This document shows positions 46,509 through 54,111 of a DNA stretch of 64,000 nucleotides, piece by piece. A program made the translations under genes and the position numbers. Every line of letters starts with the position of its first letter. The first letter of the stretch is position 1. The DNA is from Limnobacter sp. 130 (GTDB taxonomy: Bacteria > Pseudomonadota > Gammaproteobacteria > Burkholderiales > Burkholderiaceae_B): assembly GCF_902506325.1 (NCBI RefSeq), contig NZ_LR732330.1, forward strand, positions 682,001-746,000, given 5' to 3'. The notes beneath the pieces were generated by a model that did not search any database, was not told where the DNA came from, and saw only the letters and a program-made list of their open reading frames with translations.

Positions 46509-47710
46509 GACCGCCCCTCCCATTCAGCCTGAATGCTGTCCTGGTCGCGCTGGCCTTGTTGCCATGCTGCTTGCAGGTCTTCCTCGGAAGGACCTTCCTG
46601 CACTTCGGGTTCACCCAGCACGGCCCAATTGGGTGTGTTCTGCCAAAATTTAAAGCGGTTCATCCAGTTACTTTTTAAAGTTTTCCATCCGTTGTTGCCC
46701 AACAGCACCCAGTTAAAGGCCAAACCCGCCAGGCGCATGGGTTGCAGCACTTCGCTTTCCAGCAGTTTGAACACAGCAATATTGCCACCCCAACCTTGAA
46801 AGTTTACGCAATACACATGATCGGGTTTTGGCCCGGAATGGGCGCCCTGTTTTAATACGGGACCCAGCAATTGGGTCCAGAACACAAAGCGGTTTAGGGC
46901 CTCATCAGCACCATCGGTCATTTTTACAGCATCGAACACGCCATCCTCTGACACCGATTTCACACGCGGCAAAGGTACTTCCGTTTGCCAAGCCTCACCA
47001 CCGCCCCAAAACCACAACGCATTCAAAGGCTTTAAGCCTTTGGCCTCGCGGGCCTTATTGAATTCAGCGTTGTGCAATTCCACCTGCATATTCAGCCACA
47101 TGCGCCGCCAGTCGCTGCATTCGTGGGTCATCGGCAGGTAATCGGTCAATCGAATGCCTTGCACCGACCAAGGCGAAGCCTGCTCCATAGGCACAGGCAC
47201 AGGGTTGCTTAACAGGCTGTGCAAACCAGCGGGCGTGTTCAAGGCCCAGCCATGTTTTTCCAGCAGAGGGTTCACCACGTTCCAGAAGGCGTCCAGGTCC
47301 GCTTGGCCAACCTGCAACACCTCGGGTGGCGTAAAGCGCACGCCATCGCGTTCAATTTCCAGACAGCCCACTGTGCCCCAAAACCGGGTGAAAGGCGTTA
47401 GAGGTGCTGTGTTATCGCCCGCCTCCGGGTTTTGAACCATTGCCCAAGCCGGGTACTGATCGAACTTTGCCCGGGCTTGTGAATCCAAGTAGCGCAACAG
47501 CCAGGCTTCGATACGATCAAGCCCATCCGCATTTTGGTATTCTGGCGCAGCGTTTCTGGCCATGGTTTGCAGCAAACCGGCTGGCAAGCCCGCAAAAGAC
47601 TGGGCCTGCGAATTGGCAGACAGGCGTTCAAGTGCCATTTCAGGCACAAGAATGTTGGGAACGAACACCCACAAAGGCGCATTGCTTGATTTGGACACGG
47701 TTTTATTCAC
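46505..47710 (-). CDS. RpfE-type regulatory protein (COG4255)
   Basis: About 401 residues from a GTG at 47710. The start is uncertain: frame is open to 47755 but that region overlaps the lolC promoter, and a further GTG occurs 4 codons later. The strong motif is LKPLNALWFWGGGEAW (about 250), with HECSDWRRMWLNMQVELHN before and PDHVYCVNFQGWGGN after. This pattern, and direct coupling to recJ, is that of the RpfE group, named from the Xanthomonas rpf gene cluster; its molecular function is unknown. The C-terminus is acidic and Gln-rich. It resembles phosphoglycerate-mutase-like sequence in some annotations, but I cannot confirm that. Confidence 0.78.
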   Translation of the reverse strand: MNKTVSKSSNAPLWVFVPNILVPEMALERLSANSQAQSFAGLPAGLLQTMARNAAPEYQNADGLDRIEAWLLRYLDSQARAKFDQYPAWAMVQNPEAGDNTAPLTPFTRFWGTVGCLEIERDGVRFTPPEVLQVGQADLDAFWNVVNPLLEKHGWALNTPAGLHSLLSNPVPVPMEQASPWSVQGIRLTDYLPMTHECSDWRRMWLNMQVELHNAEFNKAREAKGLKPLNALWFWGGGEAWQTEVPLPRVKSVSEDGVFDAVKMTDGADEALNRFVFWTQLLGPVLKQGAHSGPKPDHVYCVNFQGWGGNIAVFKLLESEVLQPMRLAGLAFNWVLLGNNGWKTLKSNWMNRFKFWQNTPNWAVLGEPEVQEGPSEEDLQAAWQQGQRDQDSIQAEWEGRS

Positions 47711-47768
47711 ACTACAATGAGAGCGCTTTGAAACTTCAGAAGCGCATTTGAACAATTCGGGACAATTT

Positions 47769-49025
47769 GTGATTAGTTTACCCTTTGATGTTGAAATTGC
47801 ACTGCGTTATGTGCGCGGTGGCGGCCACAGAAGCCGCGACAAATTCATTTCCTTCATTTCCGGATTGTCCATGGCCGGTATTGGGCTTGGCGTTGCCGCC
47901 CTGATCGTCGTGTTGTCGGTGATGAACGGTTTTCAGAAAGAAGTGCGCGACCGCATGCTGTCAGTGATTGCACACATCGAGGTACTGGCCCCACAGGAAG
48001 GGTTCGACAACCCCGAGGCGCTGGTGGGTGCGATCAAAAGCGCCAACCCCAAAGTAATTGGTGCCGCGCCTTACGTGGCCGGTGAAAGCATGCTGGCCCA
48101 TGGCGATTTATTGCGCCCCGCCATTGTTCGCGGCATTGACCCCGCGCAAGAACAGCAAGTGTCGGATTTCAAGGAAGTGATTTCCGGCAGCCTCAGCAAC
48201 CTGCAAGCTGGCGAATTCCGCGTTGTTTTGGGCATTGAGTTGGCCAAGCAGATTGGTGTCAGCGTGGGCGACCGAATTACGCTGATTGCGCCTTCTGGCC
48301 AAATGACCCCCGCTGGCATGATCCCCCGCCTGAAGGCATTCGAAATTACTGCCTTGGTAAGCACTGGCCACTATGAATACGACAGTGGCCTGGTGCTGAT
48401 GAATATCGACGACGCAGCACGTTTTTATCGCAGCCTTGGCCCCACAGGCATTCGCGTGAAGCTCAACGACATGGACGCCGCCCCCTTTGTGGCCCGCGAC
48501 ATTGAAAGCCAATTGCCACCTAGCGTGTGGGTTCGCGATTGGTCGGTACAAAACCGCACCTGGTTTGCTGCGGTTCAAACCGAGAAACGCATGATGTTCA
48601 TTATCCTGACCCTGATTATCGCCGTGGCCGCATTCAACCTGGTTTCGATGCTGGTAATGACCGTGAAAGACAAACGCGGCGAAATCGCGATTTTGCGCAC
48701 CTTGGGAGCAAGCCCATTTGCGATTCAAAGAATTTTCATGTTGCAAGGCGCATTGGTGGGCTGGATAGGCACATTTCTGGGTGTAACAGCGGGTTGGTTG
48801 TTGGCCATCAATTTGGGCACCATTGTGCCGGCCATCGAGCGCGCACTCAGTGTTGAATTTTTGCCAAAATCAATTTACTTCATCAGCCAGTTGCCCTCCG
48901 ACCCACGCGCAAGCGATGTGGTCACTATCGTAACCGTGGCCTTGGTGCTCAGCGTGCTCAGCACCATTTACCCAAGCTGGCGCGCATCGCGTGCCGAACC
49001 TGCGGAGGCCCTGCGTTATGAGTAA
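47769..49025 (+). CDS. lolC: Lipoprotein-releasing system permease LolC/LolE
   Basis: 418 residues of the FtsX/LolE family. One TM near residues 20-45 (FISFISGLSMAGIGLGVAALIVVLSVMNGFQKEVRDRML), a large periplasmic domain, then three TM helices near the C-terminus. The first visible start is a TTG at 47748; I prefer GTG at 47769 because GGGAC lies just upstream and it gives the family N-terminus (VISLPFDVEIALRYVRGG). With LolD it extracts lipoproteins from the inner membrane for LolA. Only one permease gene is present, not a LolC plus LolE pair. Confidence 0.9.
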   Translation: MISLPFDVEIALRYVRGGGHRSRDKFISFISGLSMAGIGLGVAALIVVLSVMNGFQKEVRDRMLSVIAHIEVLAPQEGFDNPEALVGAIKSANPKVIGAAPYVAGESMLAHGDLLRPAIVRGIDPAQEQQVSDFKEVISGSLSNLQAGEFRVVLGIELAKQIGVSVGDRITLIAPSGQMTPAGMIPRLKAFEITALVSTGHYEYDSGLVLMNIDDAARFYRSLGPTGIRVKLNDMDAAPFVARDIESQLPPSVWVRDWSVQNRTWFAAVQTEKRMMFIILTLIIAVAAFNLVSMLVMTVKDKRGEIAILRTLGASPFAIQRIFMLQGALVGWIGTFLGVTAGWLLAINLGTIVPAIERALSVEFLPKSIYFISQLPSDPRASDVVTIVTVALVLSVLSTIYPSWRASRAEPAEALRYE

Positions 49026-49707
49026 TGTTGTTCTGGAAACCAAAAACCTGAGCAAGGCGTTCAAAGGCATTACTGCGAACGACAAAGCCACACAAGTCAT
49101 CAAAAACCTGAACTTTCAGGTGCAGGCAGGCGAAACCGTGGCAATTGTTGGCGCCTCCGGTGCGGGCAAAAGCACACTGTTGCATGTGTTGGGTGGGCTC
49201 GAGAAAGCCGACAGCGGTTCAGTGCTGTGGGCTGGCCAGGCTATTGAGCCATGGTCGGTGCGCAAACTGGGCATGGAACGCAACAAAACGCTGGGATTTA
49301 TTTACCAGTTTCACCATTTACTGCCCGAGTTTCATGCCTTGGACAATGTCGCCATGGCATTGCGCATTGGTGGTGAAAACAAACAAGTTGCACGAGAAAA
49401 AAGCGCTGTGCTGTTGAAACAATTTGGGCTTGAACACCGGCTAAACCACCGCCCTGCGGAGTTGTCGGGCGGCGAACGCCAGCGCGTGGCGATTGCGCGC
49501 GCCATGGTCACCAACCCCAAGGCAATTTTAGCTGATGAGCCCACCGGCAACCTGGACCAGGAAACTGCCGACCAGGTATTTGAAAGCCTGATTCACAGCA
49601 AGGCAGCCAACAAATCTGCCTTGATCATCGTGACTCATTCCATGGAACTGGCGCGCAAGTGCAGCAGGGTGTTGAGGCTTGAGAAGGGTGAACTGAAGGC
49701 GGAGTGA
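49018..49707 (+). CDS. lolD: Lipoprotein-releasing ABC transporter ATP-binding protein LolD
   Basis: 229 residues. Walker [17 protein letters not shown] (about 42-57), Q loop [12 protein letters not shown], LolD-type signature [15 protein letters not shown], Walker [14 protein letters not shown] and switch His in VTHSMEL. It starts inside the last codons of lolC (8-nt overlap) and so is translationally coupled. It energises lipoprotein release with the LolC-type permease. Confidence 0.95.
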   Translation: MSNVVLETKNLSKAFKGITANDKATQVIKNLNFQVQAGETVAIVGASGAGKSTLLHVLGGLEKADSGSVLWAGQAIEPWSVRKLGMERNKTLGFIYQFHHLLPEFHALDNVAMALRIGGENKQVAREKSAVLLKQFGLEHRLNHRPAELSGGERQRVAIARAMVTNPKAILADEPTGNLDQETADQVFESLIHSKAANKSALIIVTHSMELARKCSRVLRLEKGELKAE

Positions 49708-49732
49708 ACTATACGAATAGACTTAGCTCATT

Positions 49733-49821
49733 TTTGTGGTGCTTGATCCACTGAAACAGATTGTTGTGCACTGTCATCGAATGGTGAGTCGATTTGAAAT
49801 TCCACCAAAGATATAAGCAAG
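49733..49821 (-). pseudogene. Truncated fourth immunity gene head and effector-tail relic
   Basis: From ATG at 49777 the frame reads MTVHNNLFQWIKHHK, identical to the start of the distal intact paralogue, then leaves the family and stops at 49709 (22 codons). Directly before it (49774-49821) the other frame reads GISN..TIR-stop, matching the effector C-terminus EISNGSAIR-stop, with the same ATGA overlap. So a piece of the effector-end/immunity-start junction is preserved here. Confidence 0.8.
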
Positions 49822-49838
49822 CAAAGTATTGTTTATGT

Positions 49839-50462
49839 TCACTCCCTGTATTGGCCCATGGAAATAGTGACTAGGTACCCTTTGTTGTCCGGATATCGGG
49901 TGTCCTCGTAACAATCAATAGCCACCATCAGCTGGTACAATTTCCCTGCATTCCAGTGAGTACTTAGGGCAGCGCACTTTTTAAGCGCTTCGTGCCAAAC
50001 AGGAGTGTCGTCATATGCTGGAAACTCTTCTGGCTCATCAAGTTCCCATTCTGATTTTCTCCATTGATTCTGCAGATCCAGCACGATCTCTAGGGCTTCC
50101 TGGAGTGGAAGTGGCTCGACTTGGGGGGACATCCTAATACTGTCTATTTTTCCCCTGTTGAAACCAACCATGAAAAATTTAGCTGGAGGAGTTTTAAATC
50201 CATACTCAGAGTCTGCAAACCTTAAATAAGCAAGTTCTTTGGGCGTGCGGTACCAAATTTCATCGGGTATATCATCGGCAATCTCCGCAGTTGATCTGGC
50301 CTGCATGTCTTTCCATGGTTCGCCAATAATCAAAGCGATTTCCTTGGCTGGCGTCAACATTTCAGCTGCTTTGCAAGCACCTACTACAAGAAGTGTTGCG
50401 GCAAATACCGCGAGAGTTTTATGGTGTTTGATCCACTGAAACAGATTGTTGTGCACTGTCAT
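49839..50462 (-). CDS. Putative T6SS immunity lipoprotein, copy 3 (distal)
   Basis: 207 residues. Lipoprotein signal with lipobox VGAC (Cys30) after a long charged n-region (MTVHNNLFQWIKHHK). The residue after Cys is Lys, not Asp, so outer membrane or periplasmic sorting is expected. Mature part shares IALIIGEPWKDMQARSTAEI, RMSPQVEPLPLQEAL and VLDLQNQWRKS with copies 1 and 2; the last 70 residues differ. It is preceded by a 16-codon relic of the effector's end. Its role as immunity protein rests on position in a PAAR-effector operon, not on a family match. Confidence 0.72.
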   Translation of the reverse strand: MTVHNNLFQWIKHHKTLAVFAATLLVVGACKAAEMLTPAKEIALIIGEPWKDMQARSTAEIADDIPDEIWYRTPKELAYLRFADSEYGFKTPPAKFFMVGFNRGKIDSIRMSPQVEPLPLQEALEIVLDLQNQWRKSEWELDEPEEFPAYDDTPVWHEALKKCAALSTHWNAGKLYQLMVAIDCYEDTRYPDNKGYLVTISMGQYRE

Positions 50463-50509
50463 CGAATGGCGTTTCCATTTGAAATTTCGCGAATACTTTG
50501 TTCAATCAA
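50459..50509 (-). pseudogene. Relic of the effector C-terminus before immunity copy 3
   Basis: Reads LIEQSIREISNGNAIR-stop, against VIEQSLGEISNGSAIR-stop at the end of the intact effector gene (51848-51898), with the stop in ATGA overlap with the next immunity start, as in the intact pair. No start or further effector sequence lies upstream; 50510-50548 is unrelated spacer. It is a remnant of a deleted effector copy or of a duplication end. Confidence 0.85.
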
Positions 50510-50548
50510 GTAGATGGTGTGAGCCACTCAAATCAAGTTCGGTGCTTT

Positions 50549-51217
50549 TTAGTATGGCTTGTTTGGATCAAGAGGAAAGTTGTATTTCCAAGGCTCATAC
50601 CATGGCCTGCCTAACGAAAAATTGATCATAAAGCGTTTTTTGTTAGGGTGTTGCTTATCTCCATAACAGGCAATTCCAACAGCGATTTGATACTTGTCGG
50701 GAACATGCCAGAAAGTGGCATTCGATCTACATTCTTCAATTCTATTTATCCAATCTAGTGTGTTTTCGTATGCGGGTTCCTCGGGGTCAGTAGGAAGCCA
50801 TCCGGACTTTCTCCATTGATTCTGCAGATCCAGCACGATATCCAAGGCCTCCTGTAGCGGTAAAGGTTCTACTTGGGGGGACATTCGGACCGATCGAGTT
50901 GAAGCATCGTCGTCAAACGAAACAGTAAAAAACTTTGCAGGCGGTGTAACAAAGCCGTGTTTGGGGTCTGCAAAACGCATGTACGACAACTGTTTGGGTT
51001 GGCGATACCAATGACGGTCCTCATAAACGGGACCAATCTCGGCAGTTGATCTGGCCTGCATGTCTTTCCATGGTTCACCGATTATTAATGCAATTTCCTT
51101 GGCTGGCGTCAGCATTTCAGCTGCTTTGCAAGCACCAACTACTAGAAGTGTCGCTGCAAAAACCGCGAGAGTTTTATGGTGTTTGACCCACGGAAACAGA
51201 TTGTTGTGCACGGTCAT
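50549..51217 (-). CDS. Putative T6SS immunity lipoprotein, copy 2
   Basis: 222 residues, nearly identical to copy 3 in the first 60 residues (MTVHNNLFPWVKHHKTLAVF, lipobox VGAC). Central part matches copy 1 (STAEIGPVYEDRHWYRQPKQLSYMRFADP) and the conserved RMSPQVEPLPLQEAL core. The C-terminal 70 residues are specific and carry an extra tail (YEPWKYNFPLDPNKPY) absent from the others. Only the last bases GCATTCG of an effector-tail junction precede its ATG. Cysteines in IEECRSN and IACYGD may form a disulfide in the periplasm. Confidence 0.72.
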   Translation of the reverse strand: MTVHNNLFPWVKHHKTLAVFAATLLVVGACKAAEMLTPAKEIALIIGEPWKDMQARSTAEIGPVYEDRHWYRQPKQLSYMRFADPKHGFVTPPAKFFTVSFDDDASTRSVRMSPQVEPLPLQEALDIVLDLQNQWRKSGWLPTDPEEPAYENTLDWINRIEECRSNATFWHVPDKYQIAVGIACYGDKQHPNKKRFMINFSLGRPWYEPWKYNFPLDPNKPY

Positions 51218-51224
51218 CGAATGC

Positions 51225-51851
51225 CTAATGCCATGGTTTACCCATGGATAAGCTAATCAAAAAGCGCTGTTCATCGGGATATCTTTCATCTTTGTAGCAA
51301 GCCATGATCAGCATGATCTGATATTTACCTTTAACCTCCCAATAAGTTGAGTCAGGGGCGCAACGTGTCATTTTCTCAACCAGCAAGGCGGAATTTTCAT
51401 AAGGTGGATTTTCATCGGGGTACATCACCTCCCACCCGGACTTTCTCCATTGATTCTGCAGATCCAGCACGATCTCCAGAGCTTCCTGTAGCGGCAGCGG
51501 CTCAACTTGGGGGGACATTCGTACACCGTCAATATTGCCTTTGTCATCAAATCCGACAGTAAAAAATTTTGCTGCGGGAGTTTTGAATCCATGGATAGGG
51601 TCCGCAAAACGCATGTAAGACAACTGTTTGGGTTGGCGATACCAATGACGGCCCTCATAAACGGGACCAATCTCGGCAGTTGATCTGACCTGCATGTCTT
51701 TCCAAGGCTCGCCGATTATTAATGCAATTTCCTTGGTTGGCGTAAGCATTTCAGCTGCTTTGCAAGCACCTACTACAAGAAGTGTTGCGGCAAATACAGC
51801 AAGAATTTTGTGCCGTCTGATCCACTGAAACAGATTGTTGTGCACTGTCAT
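51225..51851 (-). CDS. Putative T6SS immunity lipoprotein, copy 1 (effector-proximal)
   Basis: 208 residues; its ATG overlaps the effector stop (ATGA), so it is translated with the effector, the usual arrangement for a cognate immunity. Lipobox VGAC with Cys30. The N-half is close to copies 2 and 3; the C-half (after WRKSGWEVMYPDEN) is divergent, with cysteines in TRCAPDS and MACYKD. Location in the periplasm implies the effector attacks from there (cell wall, membrane or a periplasmic target). Confidence 0.78.
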   Translation of the reverse strand: MTVHNNLFQWIRRHKILAVFAATLLVVGACKAAEMLTPTKEIALIIGEPWKDMQVRSTAEIGPVYEGRHWYRQPKQLSYMRFADPIHGFKTPAAKFFTVGFDDKGNIDGVRMSPQVEPLPLQEALEIVLDLQNQWRKSGWEVMYPDENPPYENSALLVEKMTRCAPDSTYWEVKGKYQIMLIMACYKDERYPDEQRFLISLSMGKPWH

Positions 51852-52939
51852 CGAATGGCGCTTCCATTTGAAATTTCACCCAAGCTTTGTTCAATCACTT
51901 GTCGGTTTCCGCTTCTTAGCAGATTGTGGAATTGCCTTGCCGCACGCAATACAAAGGGCATGCGTTCATCCAGATTGGCAAGGTTTGCAAAAGCACTGGT
52001 GCTGAATTCAATGCTGCGACCATCTTGCAAGGGTACACATTGATTGGCCAGTGTCAGTTGAACGCGTTGTTCCAGCCCCGTGGAAATATTGGTGACATAG
52101 GCCAGTGAACTGGCTGCCTGGTTGCTTTGTAACAGCCCACGCATCAAAAAGTCTTCGTAAATGGCGGGCTGAAGAATATTCGCTTGTTCATGACGAGCCA
52201 ACAAGTCAACACTTTTGAAAATATCCCCAGCCTCAATGGCTTCGAATGCTGGAATTATTTCAGGATGATCCACACCGAATTTCACTTTCTCCGGAATTGG
52301 CCAAAGAATTGGAAACTTCGGGTTTTGATCAATCTTCTGGCGCGCTTTCATGCACTTTTTCATTTCCCCAATCCCCCGCTTTTGGTAAAACATGTGCAGC
52401 GGGTAAATGTCCAGAAACAAGGCGGTGTTGCCCAGGGCCAGGGTGTCGAACACATACTTCATCGACACCTCTGCACCTTCCATGCCGCCACGCACACCAG
52501 CTGATCCAATTTTTGCACCGGGCGGTACCCAAGGGTTTCGTTCAATATTCTCCAGTTCGCGCTGGGTGCGGTTGATCTGTTCCATGCCTGTGGCTGCGTG
52601 TAACAGGCCACAGCCCACCTGTTTGGATGCAAAAGCCGCAAGCCCGGCCCATTCAAAGCGGCTGTCGGCTTTCCATAGCGCTGCATATGCCGCATTAATG
52701 CGCCTGTTGCGCGCAATGGGGTCGGCAATCAACACGCCGCCAGGGGCAACAATGTGCTGGGCTTCGCGCTGGTAAATGCGCCACAGGCAGTCGCAGGTTA
52801 ATACTTCAACTTCCGCAATCAGTTTTTCGGTGTTGTCGTAGCGGTCGGTGCTGTAGCACTTGCATTTGTCCAGCGTGCGCGCGCCTTTGTGTAGCGGAAG
52901 GTCATCGCTAAGCAGGTGGGGAAAGCAATTGTTTGTCAT
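51848..52939 (-). CDS. Putative type VI secretion effector of unknown activity
   Basis: 363 residues. It overlaps the PAAR gene stop (ATGA at 52939) and the first immunity start (ATGA at 51851), which makes a three-gene cassette. The N-terminal part has Cys pairs (CKCYSTDRYD, TCDCLWRIY) and then NRRINAAYAALW..FEWAGLAAFASKQVGCGLLHA, a helical segment that somewhat recalls DUF2515 proteins (weak, from memory). A later hydrophobic stretch YVFDTLALGNTALFLDIYPLHMFYQ may be membrane-active. No lysozyme, amidase, lipase, nuclease or pore signature is recognisable. No signal peptide, as expected for T6SS cargo. Confidence 0.65.
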   Translation of the reverse strand: MTNNCFPHLLSDDLPLHKGARTLDKCKCYSTDRYDNTEKLIAEVEVLTCDCLWRIYQREAQHIVAPGGVLIADPIARNRRINAAYAALWKADSRFEWAGLAAFASKQVGCGLLHAATGMEQINRTQRELENIERNPWVPPGAKIGSAGVRGGMEGAEVSMKYVFDTLALGNTALFLDIYPLHMFYQKRGIGEMKKCMKARQKIDQNPKFPILWPIPEKVKFGVDHPEIIPAFEAIEAGDIFKSVDLLARHEQANILQPAIYEDFLMRGLLQSNQAASSLAYVTNISTGLEQRVQLTLANQCVPLQDGRSIEFSTSAFANLANLDERMPFVLRAARQFHNLLRSGNRQVIEQSLGEISNGSAIR

Positions 52940-53451
52940 GGCATGGCGTGCACAATCAATTCTGCCTGAACGGTTTTGTTGACCACCAGTTTGCTGGTCA
53001 AACCTTCGGCGTTGGTGTGCCCCGATTCAACTGCGCCAGTGGACAACTTGATGCTGTAGGGCACGCCTTCCAACGGTTCTTGGGTTTCATGGTGCCGAAT
53101 TACAAACTGCACCACTTTGTCGTCGGTTTGATTGCCCAAGGGGTTGTCGGGAATTTGCTGTTCCGCAATTCGGGCAACAGAACCTGTTGGCGCGGCGTGG
53201 GTGGTGCTGGCTTGCGAGGCAATCAACGAAGCACCGCACGCGGTTTTCATGCCTTCATAGGCCAGGGGCACATTGTTGAATGTGTGGGCTGGGTTGCCCT
53301 GCGCAATCGGGAACACGCCCTTGCACAGCGGGCAGGCCACCTTGTGGCCCATGGCGGCCACTGCACGGCCTTCAACGGTGTAAAACGGAAAGCCTTCAAG
53401 CACTGTGCCACCGTGGCTGGTGGTGTCGCCTTGGCGAATCATCAATGGCAT
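52936..53451 (-). CDS. PAAR-domain spike protein with C-terminal transthyretin-like domain
   Basis: 171 residues from ATG 53451 (MPLMIRQGDTTSHGG). A TTG at 53472 would add 7 residues. PAAR part (about 1-90): RQGDTTSHGGTVLEGFP, AAMGHKVACPLCKG and FNNVPLAYEGMKTACGASLIAS, the zinc-holding tip that caps VgrG. C-terminal part (about 110-171): a beta-sandwich IRHHETQEPLEGVPYSIKLSTG..GHTNAEGLTSKL resembling the carboxypeptidase-regulatory/transthyretin fold common in cargo adaptors. It starts the cassette; no VgrG, Hcp or T6SS core gene is within 64 kb, so it must be served by a machine elsewhere. Confidence 0.88.
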   Translation of the reverse strand: MPLMIRQGDTTSHGGTVLEGFPFYTVEGRAVAAMGHKVACPLCKGVFPIAQGNPAHTFNNVPLAYEGMKTACGASLIASQASTTHAAPTGSVARIAEQQIPDNPLGNQTDDKVVQFVIRHHETQEPLEGVPYSIKLSTGAVESGHTNAEGLTSKLVVNKTVQAELIVHAMP

Positions 53452-53550
53452 GGTTTTGCTCTGTTCAGTCAATAACCGAACAAGCTAACATGCCCCGTTT
53501 TGGATGGAAAAAGGTGCCACCACAAGTGGTGAGAGTGGGTTGGTTCTGGG

Positions 53551-54096
53551 TTAACCCAAACGCTTGCGCCTGCGTATCACCGCAATTCGAACGCCAATGT
53601 TCCAGGCCACGCGAACGCTGATGTAGCCCAATATTGACAAGGTCACCATGAGTGCGGGCAGCCCCACCGCCAGCGATGGCCCCATGGAGAACATCCAGTC
53701 CAGGAAAGCGCGTGACGAATCCAACCAAGCGGACCAGTTCCAGTGTGGTGCAGGTTGAATATTGGCCTGCCCTATCCCGCCAAGAAGAAAGTCACCATAA
53801 GCGACAGCAATCAGATAAAGCGGCACAATCGTGATCGGGTTGGTATACAGGGTGACGACAAACGCCACGGGCATATTCACCTTGCCCACCAGCACCCAAA
53901 TGAGAGAACCGAAAATTTGAAAAGGCCCGGGGATCAACCCGCAAAACAGGCCAGCAGCCACACCACCCGCGATACTTTTTCGATTCAAGGCCCAAATATT
54001 CGGGTGCCCCAAGAAGCGTTTGAATGGCCGTGCCCAAGCCAGGCGATCGAAATGATCGGGCGTGGGCAGGTACTTGCGAATTTTCCGACGAAACAT
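53551..54096 (-). CDS. DUF2062 membrane protein
   Basis: 181 residues with hydrophobic segments near 35-65, 70-95 and 140-165 and the family stretch AGGVAAGLFCGLIPGPFQIFGSLIWV..NMPVAFVVTLYTNPITIVPLY (internal GxxP turns). The function of DUF2062 proteins is unknown. The ATG at 54096 is preferred over the upstream Met because it gives the family start (MFRRKIRKYLP) and separates it from the divergent TatD gene by 15 nt. Confidence 0.82.
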   Translation of the reverse strand: MFRRKIRKYLPTPDHFDRLAWARPFKRFLGHPNIWALNRKSIAGGVAAGLFCGLIPGPFQIFGSLIWVLVGKVNMPVAFVVTLYTNPITIVPLYLIAVAYGDFLLGGIGQANIQPAPHWNWSAWLDSSRAFLDWMFSMGPSLAVGLPALMVTLSILGYISVRVAWNIGVRIAVIRRRKRLG

Positions 54097-54111
54097 GGCA
54101 AACTTTAAAGT

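Noticed and set aside
53518-53558. Short palindromes CACCAC-AA-GTGGTG (53518-53531) and TGGGTTAACCCA (53547-53558) between the DUF2062 and PAAR genes
   Set aside because: Stems are only 6 bp each without U tracts, and one overlaps the DUF2062 stop; too weak to call a terminator or operator.
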